Part shown: positions 1 through 9,849 of the stretch, in pieces
Position numbering within the stretch: the stretch's first letter is position 1
Layout: every line of letters starts with the position of its first letter
Assembly (NCBI GenBank): GCA_913058345.1
Contig: CAJXQR010000003.1
Span: 290,993 to 354,992 of the forward strand
From: an uncultured Gammaproteobacteria bacterium
GTDB taxonomy: Bacteria; Pseudomonadota; Gammaproteobacteria; Pseudomonadales; Porticoccaceae
Length of the DNA: 64,000 nt
Direction of reading: 5' to 3'
Translations under genes and position numbers: made by a program
Notes under the pieces: generated by a model
Told to the model about the DNA's origin: nothing
Database searches by the model: none
The model's input: only the letters and a program-made list of their open reading frames with translations

Positions 1-119
1 TTAAAGAATGGGCCTGCTTCCCCCCAGGTATTCAATTACTCAATGTCGTGCGGGGTGAAAGAGCATTGAAAACTTACTCGGTGAATATCGATAACGACGA
101 GCTGTTCATCGAGCTGTAA
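1..119 (+). CDS. C-terminal end of an unidentified protein (partial)
   Basis: An open frame enters from the left edge and stops at TAA 117-119, leaving about 38 codons. The visible peptide contains WACFPPG and ends with a strand-rich tail (LKTYSV..DNDELFIEL). It loosely recalls the closing strands of Rieske-type ferredoxin domains, but no cluster-binding motif is visible, so no function is assigned. Codon use looks like real coding sequence. The gene would be on the same strand as the sulfatase-like gene downstream, 289 bases away. Confidence 0.4.
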   Translation, partial: KEWACFPPGIQLLNVVRGERALKTYSVNIDNDELFIEL

Positions 120-408
120 ATTCTTAGCCAGAGATAAAACACCCATATTCTGCAAAGGGTGGGGGATATTAGAGGCTTCTAAATTATAGACGCAAATTTA
201 TCTTGTTGAAGTAATGAGTAACGCCAGCGAGGAAGTGGTTTGCCAGTATTTCCATGCTCCGGTAAATACCATCGGCGAGAGTAAAGAGATAGTTATTCGT
301 CGAATTTATTTTAAAATGCGACGGCTTTTGTACGTGTTAATTGTTGCTGCTTAGTGACGCATTACTGTATTGTTGGCCGTTTGGCTAATGCAGTAAAAAG
401 ATTACATT
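120..408. other. Intergenic region before the sulfatase-like gene
   Basis: 289 bases without a convincing gene. A weak CACCC/GGGTG inverted repeat just after the preceding stop could help terminate transcription, but it has no T run. The stretch is AT-rich, and no -35/-10 pair stands out. The ATG at 409 is preceded only by A-rich sequence with no clear Shine-Dalgarno site. Confidence 0.4.
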
Positions 409-2751
409 ATGAGCAGTTTTTTAAAACCTTGGTGGTTATCTCTATGCCTTAATTTTTTATTGGCGATACTCTTGATAGCGGACAGTGAGGCAGGCTTAGT
501 AGAAATCGCGAAATCAATGTCGTCGATTGCTTTAAGCCTGATGCTGGTTATGGTGGCAACCCTATGGGTTTACCGCTATGTCCATCAAAACAAAAAATTA
601 CGCTTGCCAATTATTACTATCGCAGCATTATCGCAGACATTTATGCTTTATTGCTCGGTGGTTATGATTAATGAATTTCATCATATGCCTTCTCTCAGCG
701 AGGCTGGCTTCTTATTTTCTTACCCACAATACAGTTTTATCATGGCTCTGGAGCGGGCTAGTTTTATTGGCGTTGCCGCATTTATGCTCTGTTTTTCGGT
801 CTTCTTGTTGAGTTGGCTGAAAAAAGACAAAAACTGGCTGGCTAGTTTTGATGCAAGAAAACGGCAATGGGCGTTTAGCTTCATTGTGCTGGCCTCATTG
901 AATTTGTTTTTTAATAGTGATAATTCACAAGCTATGGAAATGCACTATGTGCAAATGCTGTCTAAGTTTGTCAATGAAAAGCTTGACGGTGACTCTAAAG
1001 TTGATGTCTTTTCTCTTAACCGATTACAGCTTCCCTCGTTTGAGCGTGAGGATGTTAATAGTTCAGTAAAGCCTAATATTTTGATTTTTCGCATGGAAGA
1101 AGTATCGCGGGACAGCTATGGTCTCTATGGTGAGGACAATCAGAGGCTAACGCCGTTCATCAATAACCTGGAAAAACGTTCGCCGCACAGTTTTTTCACC
1201 TTTAAAAATCATGTGTCAAATTCCGGTGCCACAGAAACATCGACAACTTTGATGTATACCGGACTCAAGTCAAATAGGCTTGGCAGTGAATTTGGGCATT
1301 TTCCGATGATATGGGACTACGCCAACTCGGCAGGTTATCAAACTTTCATGATGATACCTTTCCATAGGAGTTGGGCGCAGCTAGATAAAAAATGGGCATC
1401 TACGCCCGGGCGCCTTTCTCTCGATTCTTTCACGAGTGCAGAGAATTCTGGCAAACCTGTCCGTTATGATAATAGTGTTGTCGATAGTGCCATTGCTGAA
1501 ATCACTATTGACTGGTTGGATAAACGTGATAGATCGCTACCATTTTTTGGGATTGTCAATATAAAACTTCCCCATGGTAATGGTAAGGGTGTCGAGGAAC
1601 TTGGCTACGATAACTTAGGTTGCCCAACGACCCCAGCTCGTCTAAATAACTATGAGTGCGCAATATTAGTTCTCGATAGAGAAATGGGCAAGATTGTATC
1701 GGAGCTCGAGAAACAGGGGGCTTTGGATGATACGATAATCATCGGGACCTCTGATCATGGCGCCGATCAATTTAAGCATAATAAAGGAAGAATCTATAAC
1801 TATTATCAAGAAGTGTTGGCAATTCCTTTTTTTATAAGACTTCCTGAAAAATTTCAGTACATAGCTGATGCTGTCAATCCCAACTGGCGGAGCAATGTTT
1901 CCAAAATCACGCAAAACCTTGATCTTCTACCCACCGTTGTTGATCTTTTAGAAATCTCTGAGCGACCACTTATCCAGAATGTGTTGCAGCGTCTGGATGG
2001 TGTCAGTGTTTTTTCAGAATTGGACCCTGATCGCTGGGTCTTCTCTATGAATAGCAATGCGTTGCGTCCATGGTCACCATCAGGTTTTGCTATCACTATT
2101 GGTTCTCGTTATAAGTACATCTATTTTGAAGAAGTTGAGGAGCTTTACGATTTACAGAAAGATCCCGATGAGATGGACAATTTATTAGCGCACACGGAAA
2201 GTAATTTGCTGCGTGAAAACGGCCTTGTGGTGCGTAAAGACAAAGAAATTGAGGCTCTCTACCAAGAAATAAAAAGCTATATCAGCCGAAATCGCAATGC
2301 CAGGGAACACTATGTCTATTCCATACCTAAGTCGATTGACTATGATCAAAGCTTTAAACGCACTATTTTGGGAAAGGATATGCCAGCTAATATCGCTGAA
2401 AAAAAGGAGGGTTCTCAATCCCTCTTTTCTATAGATAAGAAGGGTATATTAACTCATGGCGTAGGGCTTGTTTTAGATGAAGGTCATTACGAGTTCAAAG
2501 TGCGCTATTCTTTAAAGATGATCAATACACAAATACATTCCAGTCATTACGTTCTCGGTTATGGTGAAAATAATAAATGGACAACTTTAAGGCAGGAAGT
2601 CTACCCACCCGGAGATAATGAAACCCTATCTGTTTTCGTGTTAATTAAACCTGAACATACGGATAAACATATTGCCTTCGCCTCTGTCTACGGTGGCGAA
2701 GGGTCTCTTGAAATAAAACAGCTAGACGTTCTTAAACTGGAGGATATTTAG
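409..2751 (+). CDS. Membrane-anchored sulfatase-family hydrolase/transferase (LtaS/phosphoethanolamine transferase-like)
   Basis: A 780-residue protein with about five N-terminal membrane segments (roughly residues 8-26, 32-54, 69-88, 114-136, 153-170) followed by a periplasmic sulfatase-fold domain. Visible motifs are PNILIFRMEEVSRD (about 223-236), a Thr-rich GATETSTTLMYTG (about 273-285) where this superfamily carries its catalytic Thr, and the metal-binding GTSDHGAD (about 446-453). Known relatives transfer phosphoglycerol or phosphoethanolamine to envelope lipids or glycans; which group is moved here cannot be read. A roughly 150-residue C-terminal beta-rich extension follows the catalytic domain. 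The gene is visibly more AT-rich than its right-hand neighbours, which may indicate transfer. It converges with the ybbP-like gene. Confidence 0.75.
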   Translation: MSSFLKPWWLSLCLNFLLAILLIADSEAGLVEIAKSMSSIALSLMLVMVATLWVYRYVHQNKKLRLPIITIAALSQTFMLYCSVVMINEFHHMPSLSEAGFLFSYPQYSFIMALERASFIGVAAFMLCFSVFLLSWLKKDKNWLASFDARKRQWAFSFIVLASLNLFFNSDNSQAMEMHYVQMLSKFVNEKLDGDSKVDVFSLNRLQLPSFEREDVNSSVKPNILIFRMEEVSRDSYGLYGEDNQRLTPFINNLEKRSPHSFFTFKNHVSNSGATETSTTLMYTGLKSNRLGSEFGHFPMIWDYANSAGYQTFMMIPFHRSWAQLDKKWASTPGRLSLDSFTSAENSGKPVRYDNSVVDSAIAEITIDWLDKRDRSLPFFGIVNIKLPHGNGKGVEELGYDNLGCPTTPARLNNYECAILVLDREMGKIVSELEKQGALDDTIIIGTSDHGADQFKHNKGRIYNYYQEVLAIPFFIRLPEKFQYIADAVNPNWRSNVSKITQNLDLLPTVVDLLEISERPLIQNVLQRLDGVSVFSELDPDRWVFSMNSNALRPWSPSGFAITIGSRYKYIYFEEVEELYDLQKDPDEMDNLLAHTESNLLRENGLVVRKDKEIEALYQEIKSYISRNRNAREHYVYSIPKSIDYDQSFKRTILGKDMPANIAEKKEGSQSLFSIDKKGILTHGVGLVLDEGHYEFKVRYSLKMINTQIHSSHYVLGYGENNKWTTLRQEVYPPGDNETLSVFVLIKPEHTDKHIAFASVYGGEGSLEIKQLDVLKLEDI

Positions 2752-2818
2752 GACCTCTCAACAAATCATGAAGGGTTTAACGGTCTAATACCTTCGCTGT
2801 AAATTTCCACAATGTGAG

Positions 2819-5317
2819 CTATATGTTGCTACTGCGTAATAAACTCAGTGCCGGTTGCTTGAGCGCCTTACGGCTGGCGATCAAGCCACACATTGTAACG
2901 AGCAATGCGAGCGCGAGTGGTAGAGTCTGCCAGGGAGAAAGACTCATACCCTGTTGAAACAGTCTTTCATTTAAAGGGTATAAGGCGAGTAATGATATAA
3001 CGCTTGCACCGAAGGCGGCACTGCCACTTAAACAGAGGAACTCTATCCATAGTATGCGCTTGATGAGTTGCTGTTGGCCGCCGATTGTACGCAGCAGCGC
3101 ATTGTCTCGGCCTCGTTGTTGTTGTCCGCTTAGCAGGCCAGCGGCGAGCACGAGTAGCGCCGCAAACATCAATAAGGCTCCCAGTAGAGCGCTAGCCTGG
3201 CTTGCTTGAGAGATAATCTCCTGGGCTTTGTCGAGTAGGGTCTTAACATCGAGCAGGGTGATGTGGGGGAGTTCGTGCAGTAGCTCGGCGAGGCGGCCGC
3301 CATCGCCCTCGGGCAACCAGAAACTGGTTATCCAGGTGATGTCCTGTGTAGCGAGTTCACCACGGTTAAAGATAAAATAAAAATTGGGTTCAAAGCTGTT
3401 CCAGTCCACTTTGCGCAGACTGCCTATAGTGGCGTTGAGCATGCCTCGGCTGGTGACAAATTCGAGTTTATCGCCCACTTGTAATCCGAGGTTGTCGGCA
3501 ATTTCTTGCTCGACGGAAACGCGGTGAACAGCTGAGTGAGTTACTGATTTTTGTTTTAAATTAAGTGCTTTCTCGCCGTGCCACTGGCCGCTAACAATAC
3601 GATTGCTATCAGGCAGTGAGTTTGCTTCAGTCAGCACCAGGTCTCGATTTAAATGTCGATCTGCGGATGATTTTTCCTTGGTGATGGCTTCTTTAACAGG
3701 CACGCCATTAATACGGCTAAGACGACCGCGAACCACAGGGTAGAACGGTTGGGTGATAGCCTTATGTTGTTCAAGCCATTGCTCGAAGGCGGGCATATCA
3801 CGCTCGAAAAGGTTGAGCACAAAATGATTCGGTGCTTTCGGCGGCAAACGATTACGCCAGTCGTTGAGCAATTGTGAGCCCGTTTGCCCGGTCAGTGTCA
3901 GCACGGTCATTGCCAATGTCAGCGATACCAACAATGGCAGTGTTAGCGCCGGGCGGCGGCTGAGACGGCGAATCGCCAGCCGGGCGGCCAGGGGTAAACG
4001 CGTGCTGAGCAAGTCGAGGCCTTTGATTAAAGGCCATAGCAGTGCTGGCAGTAGTACGCCGAGGGCGGCAATTAAGCCGAGCACTTTGCCGAGTTCGCTA
4101 AGGGAGTCGGTCAGTAAGCCTGCTAGTAATACCGGTGCACTAAGGGCGGCGAGTAATTCGATATTCGTGCTGAGCAAGCGACGTTGCTGCCGTTGGCGTA
4201 GTACTTCAATAGCGGGCACGCGCACTAATGTACTGAGTCGAGGCAGGGCAAAGGCCAGCCACAGTAGCAGGGGGGCGATCAGGGCGGTGAGCCATTCGAG
4301 CGGGCTGGCCGCGCTTAGATCGCTGTTGCCTATATTGGCTCCCTGCTTGCCTAGTGTTGTCACAATCAATACGGCGCCCAATGTGCTGCCGATGATGACA
4401 GCCGGTAGCACAGCGAGAAACTCCCACCCCAATAGGCGGCTTGTGACTTGATAGCGACTGGCACCAAAGCTGCGTAGCAGTCCTGCCAGTTTTTCCTGGC
4501 TCCGTACGCGTTGCGACGTTGCGAGATAAATGGCTGCACCGCAGAGTAAGCTAATAAGTAATACAGTCAGATTGGCCCATAAAGTGAGCTGGCGCAGAGG
4601 CCCTGTGCTACGTATTTCAGCATCTTCGACGGTTTCCAGAGTTTGGTCGGGCCGCAAGATGTTGTCGAGTTCAAGGCTGAGCTTTTTGACAGCCTCATGA
4701 TTGCCGGCGACCACAGTGTGTTGACGGGTGCGGGTCCCGGGACCCATCACGCCGGTAGCTTCAAGGTCATGGCTGTGAATAACGATACGCGGATTCATAC
4801 TGTAAAACCCGGCATTTTGGTCCGGCAGTTGACGAATAACAGCACTGATTTGAAGAGACTTGTTGCCAACAGTAATTGTTGTGCCAACAGTAATATTTAA
4901 GCGGTCGATCACCTGATCGGCGACCCATACACGTCCGGGTGCGGGGCCATGCCTTTGAGTGTACTCGTCACCAAAGCGGCTTTTGGCGAGCTGTATTTGT
5001 CCGTAGAGTGGGTAGGCTGAGTCAACGGCGCGAGCGCTTACCAGCAACAGAGCATCGTTGTGCACCAGCACGCTTGAGAAATCGACAATTTGCGAGACCT
5101 GAAACCCGTCCATTTTCGCGAGTTGCTGAGGCTCTGGTGCACGACTACTTGCGAGTATCAGGTCTCCACCTAAGGCCTCGGCCGTGTTGACGTTAAAACG
5201 TTGTTCCAGCTCGGTTCGCAGGAATATAGCAGCACTCAGGGCAAAGGCGGCAATAGCCAGGGCCAGGCTCAGTAGTTGAAAGCTGTGATCGCGCCAGGGA
5301 CGTAAGAGTTTACTCAT
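2819..5317 (-). CDS. ybbP: FtsX-like ABC transporter permease, YbbP family
   Basis: An 832-residue inner-membrane protein, close to the length of E. coli YbbP. It has one N-terminal helix (about 13-33), a periplasmic domain, a block of helices (about 245-370), a central hydrophobic region (about 388-480), a second periplasmic domain and a final set of three FtsX helices (about 705-815). This is the duplicated FtsX layout of MacB/LolCE-type permeases. Its start ATG overlaps the stop of the ATPase gene upstream by four bases (ATGA), so the two are translationally coupled and should form one transporter. The substrate is unknown; family relatives move lipids or lipoproteins, or do mechanical work across the envelope. 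Confidence 0.88.
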   Translation of the reverse strand: MSKLLRPWRDHSFQLLSLALAIAAFALSAAIFLRTELEQRFNVNTAEALGGDLILASSRAPEPQQLAKMDGFQVSQIVDFSSVLVHNDALLLVSARAVDSAYPLYGQIQLAKSRFGDEYTQRHGPAPGRVWVADQVIDRLNITVGTTITVGNKSLQISAVIRQLPDQNAGFYSMNPRIVIHSHDLEATGVMGPGTRTRQHTVVAGNHEAVKKLSLELDNILRPDQTLETVEDAEIRSTGPLRQLTLWANLTVLLISLLCGAAIYLATSQRVRSQEKLAGLLRSFGASRYQVTSRLLGWEFLAVLPAVIIGSTLGAVLIVTTLGKQGANIGNSDLSAASPLEWLTALIAPLLLWLAFALPRLSTLVRVPAIEVLRQRQQRRLLSTNIELLAALSAPVLLAGLLTDSLSELGKVLGLIAALGVLLPALLWPLIKGLDLLSTRLPLAARLAIRRLSRRPALTLPLLVSLTLAMTVLTLTGQTGSQLLNDWRNRLPPKAPNHFVLNLFERDMPAFEQWLEQHKAITQPFYPVVRGRLSRINGVPVKEAITKEKSSADRHLNRDLVLTEANSLPDSNRIVSGQWHGEKALNLKQKSVTHSAVHRVSVEQEIADNLGLQVGDKLEFVTSRGMLNATIGSLRKVDWNSFEPNFYFIFNRGELATQDITWITSFWLPEGDGGRLAELLHELPHITLLDVKTLLDKAQEIISQASQASALLGALLMFAALLVLAAGLLSGQQQRGRDNALLRTIGGQQQLIKRILWIEFLCLSGSAAFGASVISLLALYPLNERLFQQGMSLSPWQTLPLALALLVTMCGLIASRKALKQPALSLLRSSNI

Positions 5318-6105
5318 GAGGAATAGTTTTGAGGGGTGACTTCTTCGAGGGCAGGTTCTTTTACAGGGTTTTCTTGTGCAAACGTTTGATGAATCATTTT
5401 ACCTTCGTGCAATTCCAGGTGGTGCTGGCAGCGACTAGCGAGTTGAGGGTCGTGGGTGACCAGTACTAATGCGGCGCCGCTATGCTGGTTTAATTCAAAT
5501 AAGAGGTCAATCACGCGTTTGCCATTGGCGTGGTCGAGACTACCGGTGGGTTCATCGGCAAAGAGTAAGCGTGGTTGCACCGCAAAGGCACGGGCCAGAG
5601 CGACGCGCTGTTGTTCACCGCCTGATAGCGTAGCGGGAAAATGGTGGACGCGATGCGAGAGTCCAACGCGCTCAAGCCAGTCTTTGGCGATGGTAGCAGG
5701 CTTTTCCCGCCCGGCTAATTCTAACGGTAACATCACGTTTTCAAGCACATTCATATCAGCTACCAGATGAAACTCCTGGAATACAAACGCGCAAGTTGTG
5801 GCGCGATGTCCAGCGCGCTGATCTTCACTGAGTGAGCTGAAAGCACTACCATTCAGGCGTATTACACCCGATGTAGGTGTGTCGAGCCCGGCGAGCAAGC
5901 CCAATAAAGTTGTCTTGCCGCTACCCGAAGGTCCGGTGATGGCGAGGCTTTCGCCAGCAGATAGGGTAAAATCAATGTCTTCAAGAAGAGTGAGTTCTCC
6001 CTCTGGCCCCTGGACACGCTTGGCAAGCTTGCTGACCTCGAGCAGAGCTGCGGTTTGCTGAGGCAGGTCAGACGGGGGGGCAGCAGACGCAGAGGGTTTG
6101 TTCAT
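5314..6105 (-). CDS. ybbA: ABC transporter ATP-binding protein, YbbA/LolD family
   Basis: A 263-residue ATPase. Walker A is GPSGSGKTT (58-66), the signature is LSGGEQQ (160-166), Walker B is LLFADEP (180-186) and the H-loop is LVTHD (near 217). The N-terminal 20 residues are low-complexity and longer than in E. coli YbbA. It powers the YbbP-like permease encoded immediately downstream with a four-base overlap. Its ATG (complement of 6103-6105) shares two bases with the ATG of the divergent tesA. The tesA/ybbA divergent pairing is conserved in gammaproteobacteria, which supports the assignment. Confidence 0.9.
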   Translation of the reverse strand: MNKPSASAAPPSDLPQQTAALLEVSKLAKRVQGPEGELTLLEDIDFTLSAGESLAITGPSGSGKTTLLGLLAGLDTPTSGVIRLNGSAFSSLSEDQRAGHRATTCAFVFQEFHLVADMNVLENVMLPLELAGREKPATIAKDWLERVGLSHRVHHFPATLSGGEQQRVALARAFAVQPRLLFADEPTGSLDHANGKRVIDLLFELNQHSGAALVLVTHDPQLASRCQHHLELHEGKMIHQTFAQENPVKEPALEEVTPQNYSS

Positions 6106-6772
6106 GGCTTATCGGTTCCTGATAAAAATTGTTTTGTTATACGGGCTTTTGTGCAGCTCGGGTTCACTGGCTGCTAGCGAATATCGCTCTGCAAGTCATT
6201 CTGATGCGGTGCTCGTATTGGGTGATAGTATCAGTGCAGCCTATGGAATAGACAAGCGCGATGGTTGGGTGGCGTTGTTAGAAAAGCGTTTAGCACCTCA
6301 GTGCCCGCATCTCGACATTATCAATGCTTCGGTCAGTGGTGAGACGACAGCAGGTGGTTTAGCACGTTTACCCGGTTTGCTGGCGACTCATCAGCCACGG
6401 CTATTGGTCATTGAGCTAGGTGGTAATGACGGTCTCCGTGGTTTATCACCTCGGCAAATGGGCAAAAACTTGCAGCAAATGATCACCCTTGCCGAAGCGG
6501 CGGGCGCACAGGTTGCGCTGCTGGGTATGTTGATGCCGCCCAATCTCGGTACGACCTATGTGCGTCTCTTTGAGCAGGCAATGGCAGATGTGGCTGAAAA
6601 TGAGTCGGTACTTTTTCAGACGTTTTTTCTGCAGGGCGTGGCGGACCAACGTGATTTATTGCAGGTTGATGGTATCCACCCTACGGCGGCTGCCCAACCC
6701 CATTTGCTCGACAATGCCTGGCAGTTACTGGAAAAAACCTTGATAGAGATCTGTCAGAATAAGGTGGGGTGA
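6104..6772 (+). CDS. tesA: Periplasmic acyl-CoA thioesterase I / lysophospholipase L1 (SGNH hydrolase)
   Basis: A 222-residue protein counted from ATG 6104 (a TTG at 6098 is in frame but less likely). A signal peptide of about 24 residues ends near SLAAS. SGNH blocks are complete: nucleophile S42 in GDSISAAYG, the glycine/asparagine block GGND (106-109), and the D189..H192 pair in VDGIHP. TesA-type enzymes hydrolyse acyl-CoA thioesters, esters and lysophospholipids in the periplasm. The gene diverges from ybbA with start codons that overlap, and converges on folE 170 bases downstream. Confidence 0.92.
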   Translation: MAYRFLIKIVLLYGLLCSSGSLAASEYRSASHSDAVLVLGDSISAAYGIDKRDGWVALLEKRLAPQCPHLDIINASVSGETTAGGLARLPGLLATHQPRLLVIELGGNDGLRGLSPRQMGKNLQQMITLAEAAGAQVALLGMLMPPNLGTTYVRLFEQAMADVAENESVLFQTFFLQGVADQRDLLQVDGIHPTAAAQPHLLDNAWQLLEKTLIEICQNKVG

Positions 6773-6942
6773 TGATACGGCATTAAGACAGCATGAAGCC
6801 CGTTTACTGTGGAAAAGTGGTGCTTGTTTAAGCCTATTCGCAAGAGCTTAGTGAAAAAGGTCTATTGAATAGGTCTGAACGGGACTCATTACATCAACCG
6901 TTATCGAACAGTGTTTAACTCTCGATTCTCGGGGAGAGGGCT

Positions 6943-7521
6943 CTACTGAAGTAGGGATAAAAACTCACTACGGGTCGTTTGATTGCTACGGAAGGCACCT
7001 AGCATGGCCGAGGTTTTCATACTCGAGTTTTGTTTTTCAACTCCCCGCATCATCATGCACATATGCTTGGCTTCAATGATGACGCCAACACCGAGAGCAC
7101 CGGTGATCTCATTAATGGTATTGGCGATTTGGGTGGCGAGATTTTCCTGTATCTGCAACCGTCGAGCATACATGTCAACAATGCGGGCAATTTTTGACAG
7201 GCCTATCACTTTGCCGTCGGGAATATAAGCGACGTGACAAACGCCGACAAAGGGCAGCAAGTGGTGTTCGCACAGGGAATACAGTTCAATGTCTTTGACA
7301 ATCACCATTTCGCTGGAATCGCTGGGAAAGAGGGCCTCGTTAACCACCTCGTCAAGGTCGAGATGGTAGCCTTCAGTAAGAAACTGAAAGGCTTTTGCGG
7401 CGCGCTTGGGCGTGTCAACCAAACCGGGACGGTTTAGGTCTTCCCCGATGGCCTCTATGATTTTGGCGTATTGCTCTTCCATAATTCTGTCCAATCTCAA
7501 TGGTAAATTCTTCGTTATCAT
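6943..7521 (-). CDS. folE: GTP cyclohydrolase I
   Basis: A 192-residue enzyme that converts GTP to 7,8-dihydroneopterin triphosphate, the first step of folate (and pterin) synthesis. Zinc ligands C84 and H87 lie in [10 protein letters not shown] and C155 in MCMMMRGV. The motif [16 protein letters not shown] and the C-terminal MRGVEKQNS are family hallmarks. The length matches the short bacterial form. An internal ATG at codon 14 (complement of 7480-7482, starting MEEQYAKII) is an equally possible start; neither has a strong ribosome binding site. Confidence 0.93.
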   Translation of the reverse strand: MITKNLPLRLDRIMEEQYAKIIEAIGEDLNRPGLVDTPKRAAKAFQFLTEGYHLDLDEVVNEALFPSDSSEMVIVKDIELYSLCEHHLLPFVGVCHVAYIPDGKVIGLSKIARIVDMYARRLQIQENLATQIANTINEITGALGVGVIIEAKHMCMMMRGVEKQNSSMKTSAMLGAFRSNQTTRSEFLSLLQ

Positions 7522-7602
7522 TAGCTGGCCGCCCTTTTTCCTGTCTTAAAGATCTGTGAATAAAGGACGTCAATAAAAGTGCTATTAAATTAGGGGTTAT
7601 TC

Positions 7603-7626
7603 GGGTCGGCGAGACCCATCTTTTTT
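7603..7626 (+). terminator. Hairpin with T run upstream of prmB
   Basis: GGGTC (7603-7607), a five-base loop and GACCC (7613-7617), followed by ATC and six T residues. This has the shape of a small intrinsic terminator on the + strand, yet no + strand gene lies directly upstream because folE is on the other strand. It may terminate an unseen leader transcript, or act as an attenuator ahead of prmB. Confidence 0.35.
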
Positions 7627-7637
7627 GATGAGATGAT

Positions 7638-7643
7638 TATAAT
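7638..7643 (+). promoter_or_regulatory. Perfect -10 box (TATAAT) for prmB
   Basis: TATAAT at 7638-7643 lies about 80 bases before the preferred prmB ATG at 7725 and 25 bases before the alternative upstream ATG at 7668. No good -35 hexamer is found 16-18 bases upstream. A TG two bases before the -10 box resembles, imperfectly, an extended -10. If this is the promoter, transcription starts near 7650. Confidence 0.4.
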
Positions 7644-7724
7644 GGTCGCTTCCGAGAAATTACAGCGATGGTTGATGCCATCCTATCTTTAAGGCGAATC
7701 CATACTTTGAAAACACCATCCACT

Positions 7725-8654
7725 ATGACAGCGAAGATGACGCTGAAAATTACTCCAGAACTTGTCGACCATTTGCACAGCGTACGGGACTATATTCGCT
7801 TTGGCACCAGCCGGTTTAACGAAGCTCAGCTGTATTTTGGCCACGGTAGCGATAACGCCTGGGATGATGCACTGGCGCTGGTTCTTCATGCCCTGCATTT
7901 GGGGCAGGAAGGACGAGAACAAATACTCGACGCGCGCCTGACACCGGGTGAGGGCAGGGCGATATTGGCACTGTTTATACGTCGTATTGAGGGTCGCGTA
8001 CCCGTGCCCTATCTGACCGGAGAGGCCTGGTTTGCGGGGCTTAAATTTACAGTCGACGAGAGAGTGCTTATACCGCGTTCCCCCATTGCCGAGTTAATCG
8101 AGGTGGGTTTTTCACCCTGGTTAGTCGATGAGCCGACGTCAATTCTCGACCTCTGTAGTGGCGGCGGTTGTATCGGAATTGGCTGTGCCTATGCTTTTCC
8201 GAACGCGGAGGTGGTGTTGAGTGACATTTCTGCGGATGCCCTCGCGGTGGCCGGTGAAAATATCGAGCAACATGATCTGACTGCGCGAGTGAGGACTGTT
8301 GAATCCGACCTGTTTGCCGATATTGCGCAACGCTTTGATCTTATTGTCTCCAATCCGCCCTATGTGGATGCCGCAGACTACGCAGAGATGCCCCCGGAGT
8401 ATCATTGCGAACCCGCGCTGGCCCTTGAATCGGGCCGTGATGGCCTCGACTTCACCCGCCGCCTGTTGCGTGAAGCGGCGGACCACCTTAACGAGACTGG
8501 TGTGCTTGTGGTTGAGGTTGGCAATAGCGCCGTTCATTTAGAAGAGACCTTCCCAGATGTGCCCTTCACCTGGCTTGAGTTTGAGCGCGGAGGCTATGGT
8601 GTTTTTGTTCTTACGCGGACAGAGTTGCTTGCCCATGCCGCAGATTTTGCCTAA
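7725..8654 (+). CDS. prmB: Ribosomal protein L3 N5-glutamine methyltransferase
   Basis: 309 residues from ATG 7725, matching E. coli PrmB. An in-frame ATG at 7668 adds a 19-residue basic extension that is unlike the family. The typical N-terminal region reads [20 protein letters not shown]. The S-adenosylmethionine-binding motif LDLCSGGG is at 141-148 and the catalytic NPPY, which holds the target glutamine amide, is at 210-213. [10 protein letters not shown] separates PrmB from PrmC. It methylates a glutamine of ribosomal protein L3. It is followed 79 bases later by aroC, as in many gammaproteobacteria. Confidence 0.9.
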   Translation: MTAKMTLKITPELVDHLHSVRDYIRFGTSRFNEAQLYFGHGSDNAWDDALALVLHALHLGQEGREQILDARLTPGEGRAILALFIRRIEGRVPVPYLTGEAWFAGLKFTVDERVLIPRSPIAELIEVGFSPWLVDEPTSILDLCSGGGCIGIGCAYAFPNAEVVLSDISADALAVAGENIEQHDLTARVRTVESDLFADIAQRFDLIVSNPPYVDAADYAEMPPEYHCEPALALESGRDGLDFTRRLLREAADHLNETGVLVVEVGNSAVHLEETFPDVPFTWLEFERGGYGVFVLTRTELLAHAADFA

Positions 8655-8733
8655 GCGCTAGCCCCATTTTTACAGGCGCTGGGTTTATAATAGCCAGTTA
8701 ATTTCCACACACTGATATAACGGGGAGTCACCC

Positions 8734-9849
8734 TTGCCAGGCAATACCTTTGGAAAACTGTTTACCGTGACCACCTTTGGCGAGAGTCACGGGCCTGCCC
8801 TGGGCTGCATTATTGATGGCTGCCCTCCAGGATTGTCACTGTGTGAGGCCGATTTACAGGTCGATCTCGACCGTCGTAAACCGGGTCAGTCGCGCTATAC
8901 CACGCAGCGTCGTGAAGCTGACCAGGTACGCATCTTATCCGGCGTATTCGAGGGTAAAACCACGGGCACCTCTATTGGTCTGCTGATTGAAAACACAGAT
9001 CAGCGCTCGAAAGATTATGGCGACATTAAGGACATGTTCCGCCCGGCTCACGCCGATTACAGCTATTTTCAAAAGTATGGCGTGCGTGACTATCGTGGCG
9101 GCGGGCGGTCATCGGCCCGCGAAACAGCTATGCGTGTCGCTGCCGGTGGCGTTGCTAAAAAGTATCTGGCCGAAACTCTGGGCATTAGCGTGCGCGGTTA
9201 TTTAAGCCAGCTTGGTCCTATTACCATTGATAAGGTCGACTGGGATGAAGTTGATAATAATCCCTTCTTTTGTCCCGATGCCGGCAAGGTCGAAGAAATG
9301 GCCACTTATATGCAGGCCTTGTCGAAAGAGGGCAATTCTATTGGCGCCAAACTCACCGTGGTGGCCGAAGGTGTTGCTCCGGGTCTGGGTGAACCCGTAT
9401 TTGATCGACTCGACGCCGATATTGCCGGTGCCTTAATGGGCATAAATGCGGTCAAGGGTGTGGAGATAGGTGATGGATTTGCCAGCGTAGAACAAAAAGG
9501 TACCGAACATCGCGATGAAATGAGCCCTCAGGGGTTTTTGTCGAATCATGCGGGGGGCATTGTTGGCGGCATTGCCACTGGGCAGCGTATCGTCGCACAC
9601 CTCGCTTTAAAACCAACATCGAGTATCCGTCTACCCGGGCAGTCGATAAATGTCCGTGGCGAGTCAGTTGAAGTTTCAACCACCGGGCGCCATGATCCCT
9701 GCGTCGGTATTCGCGCTACCCCGATCGCCGAGGCTATGCTGGCCCTGGTACTAATGGATCATGTGCTGCGTCATCGGGGGCAGAACCTGAGTGTCGATAG
9801 CCAGCTTAAACCATTGCCGCCTGAAGTGGGCTCAGGGGTTGATGCGTAA
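8734..9849 (+). CDS. aroC: Chorismate synthase
   Basis: A 371-residue enzyme that makes chorismate from 5-enolpyruvylshikimate 3-phosphate with reduced FMN, the last step of the shikimate pathway. Family motifs include the N-terminal [37 protein letters not shown] and the later HAGGIVGGI. The start is a TTG at 8734: it gives the canonical N-terminus and sits 6-8 bases after a GGGGAG ribosome binding site (8722-8727). No suitable ATG is available. The stop codon abuts the TTG of the next gene. Confidence 0.95.
   Translation: MPGNTFGKLFTVTTFGESHGPALGCIIDGCPPGLSLCEADLQVDLDRRKPGQSRYTTQRREADQVRILSGVFEGKTTGTSIGLLIENTDQRSKDYGDIKDMFRPAHADYSYFQKYGVRDYRGGGRSSARETAMRVAAGGVAKKYLAETLGISVRGYLSQLGPITIDKVDWDEVDNNPFFCPDAGKVEEMATYMQALSKEGNSIGAKLTVVAEGVAPGLGEPVFDRLDADIAGALMGINAVKGVEIGDGFASVEQKGTEHRDEMSPQGFLSNHAGGIVGGIATGQRIVAHLALKPTSSIRLPGQSINVRGESVEVSTTGRHDPCVGIRATPIAEAMLALVLMDHVLRHRGQNLSVDSQLKPLPPEVGSGVDA

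Noticed and set aside
3864..4451. 195-codon + strand frame inside ybbP
   Set aside because: Its peptide is low-complexity, rich in Ser and Arg, and lies antisense to a well-supported permease domain.
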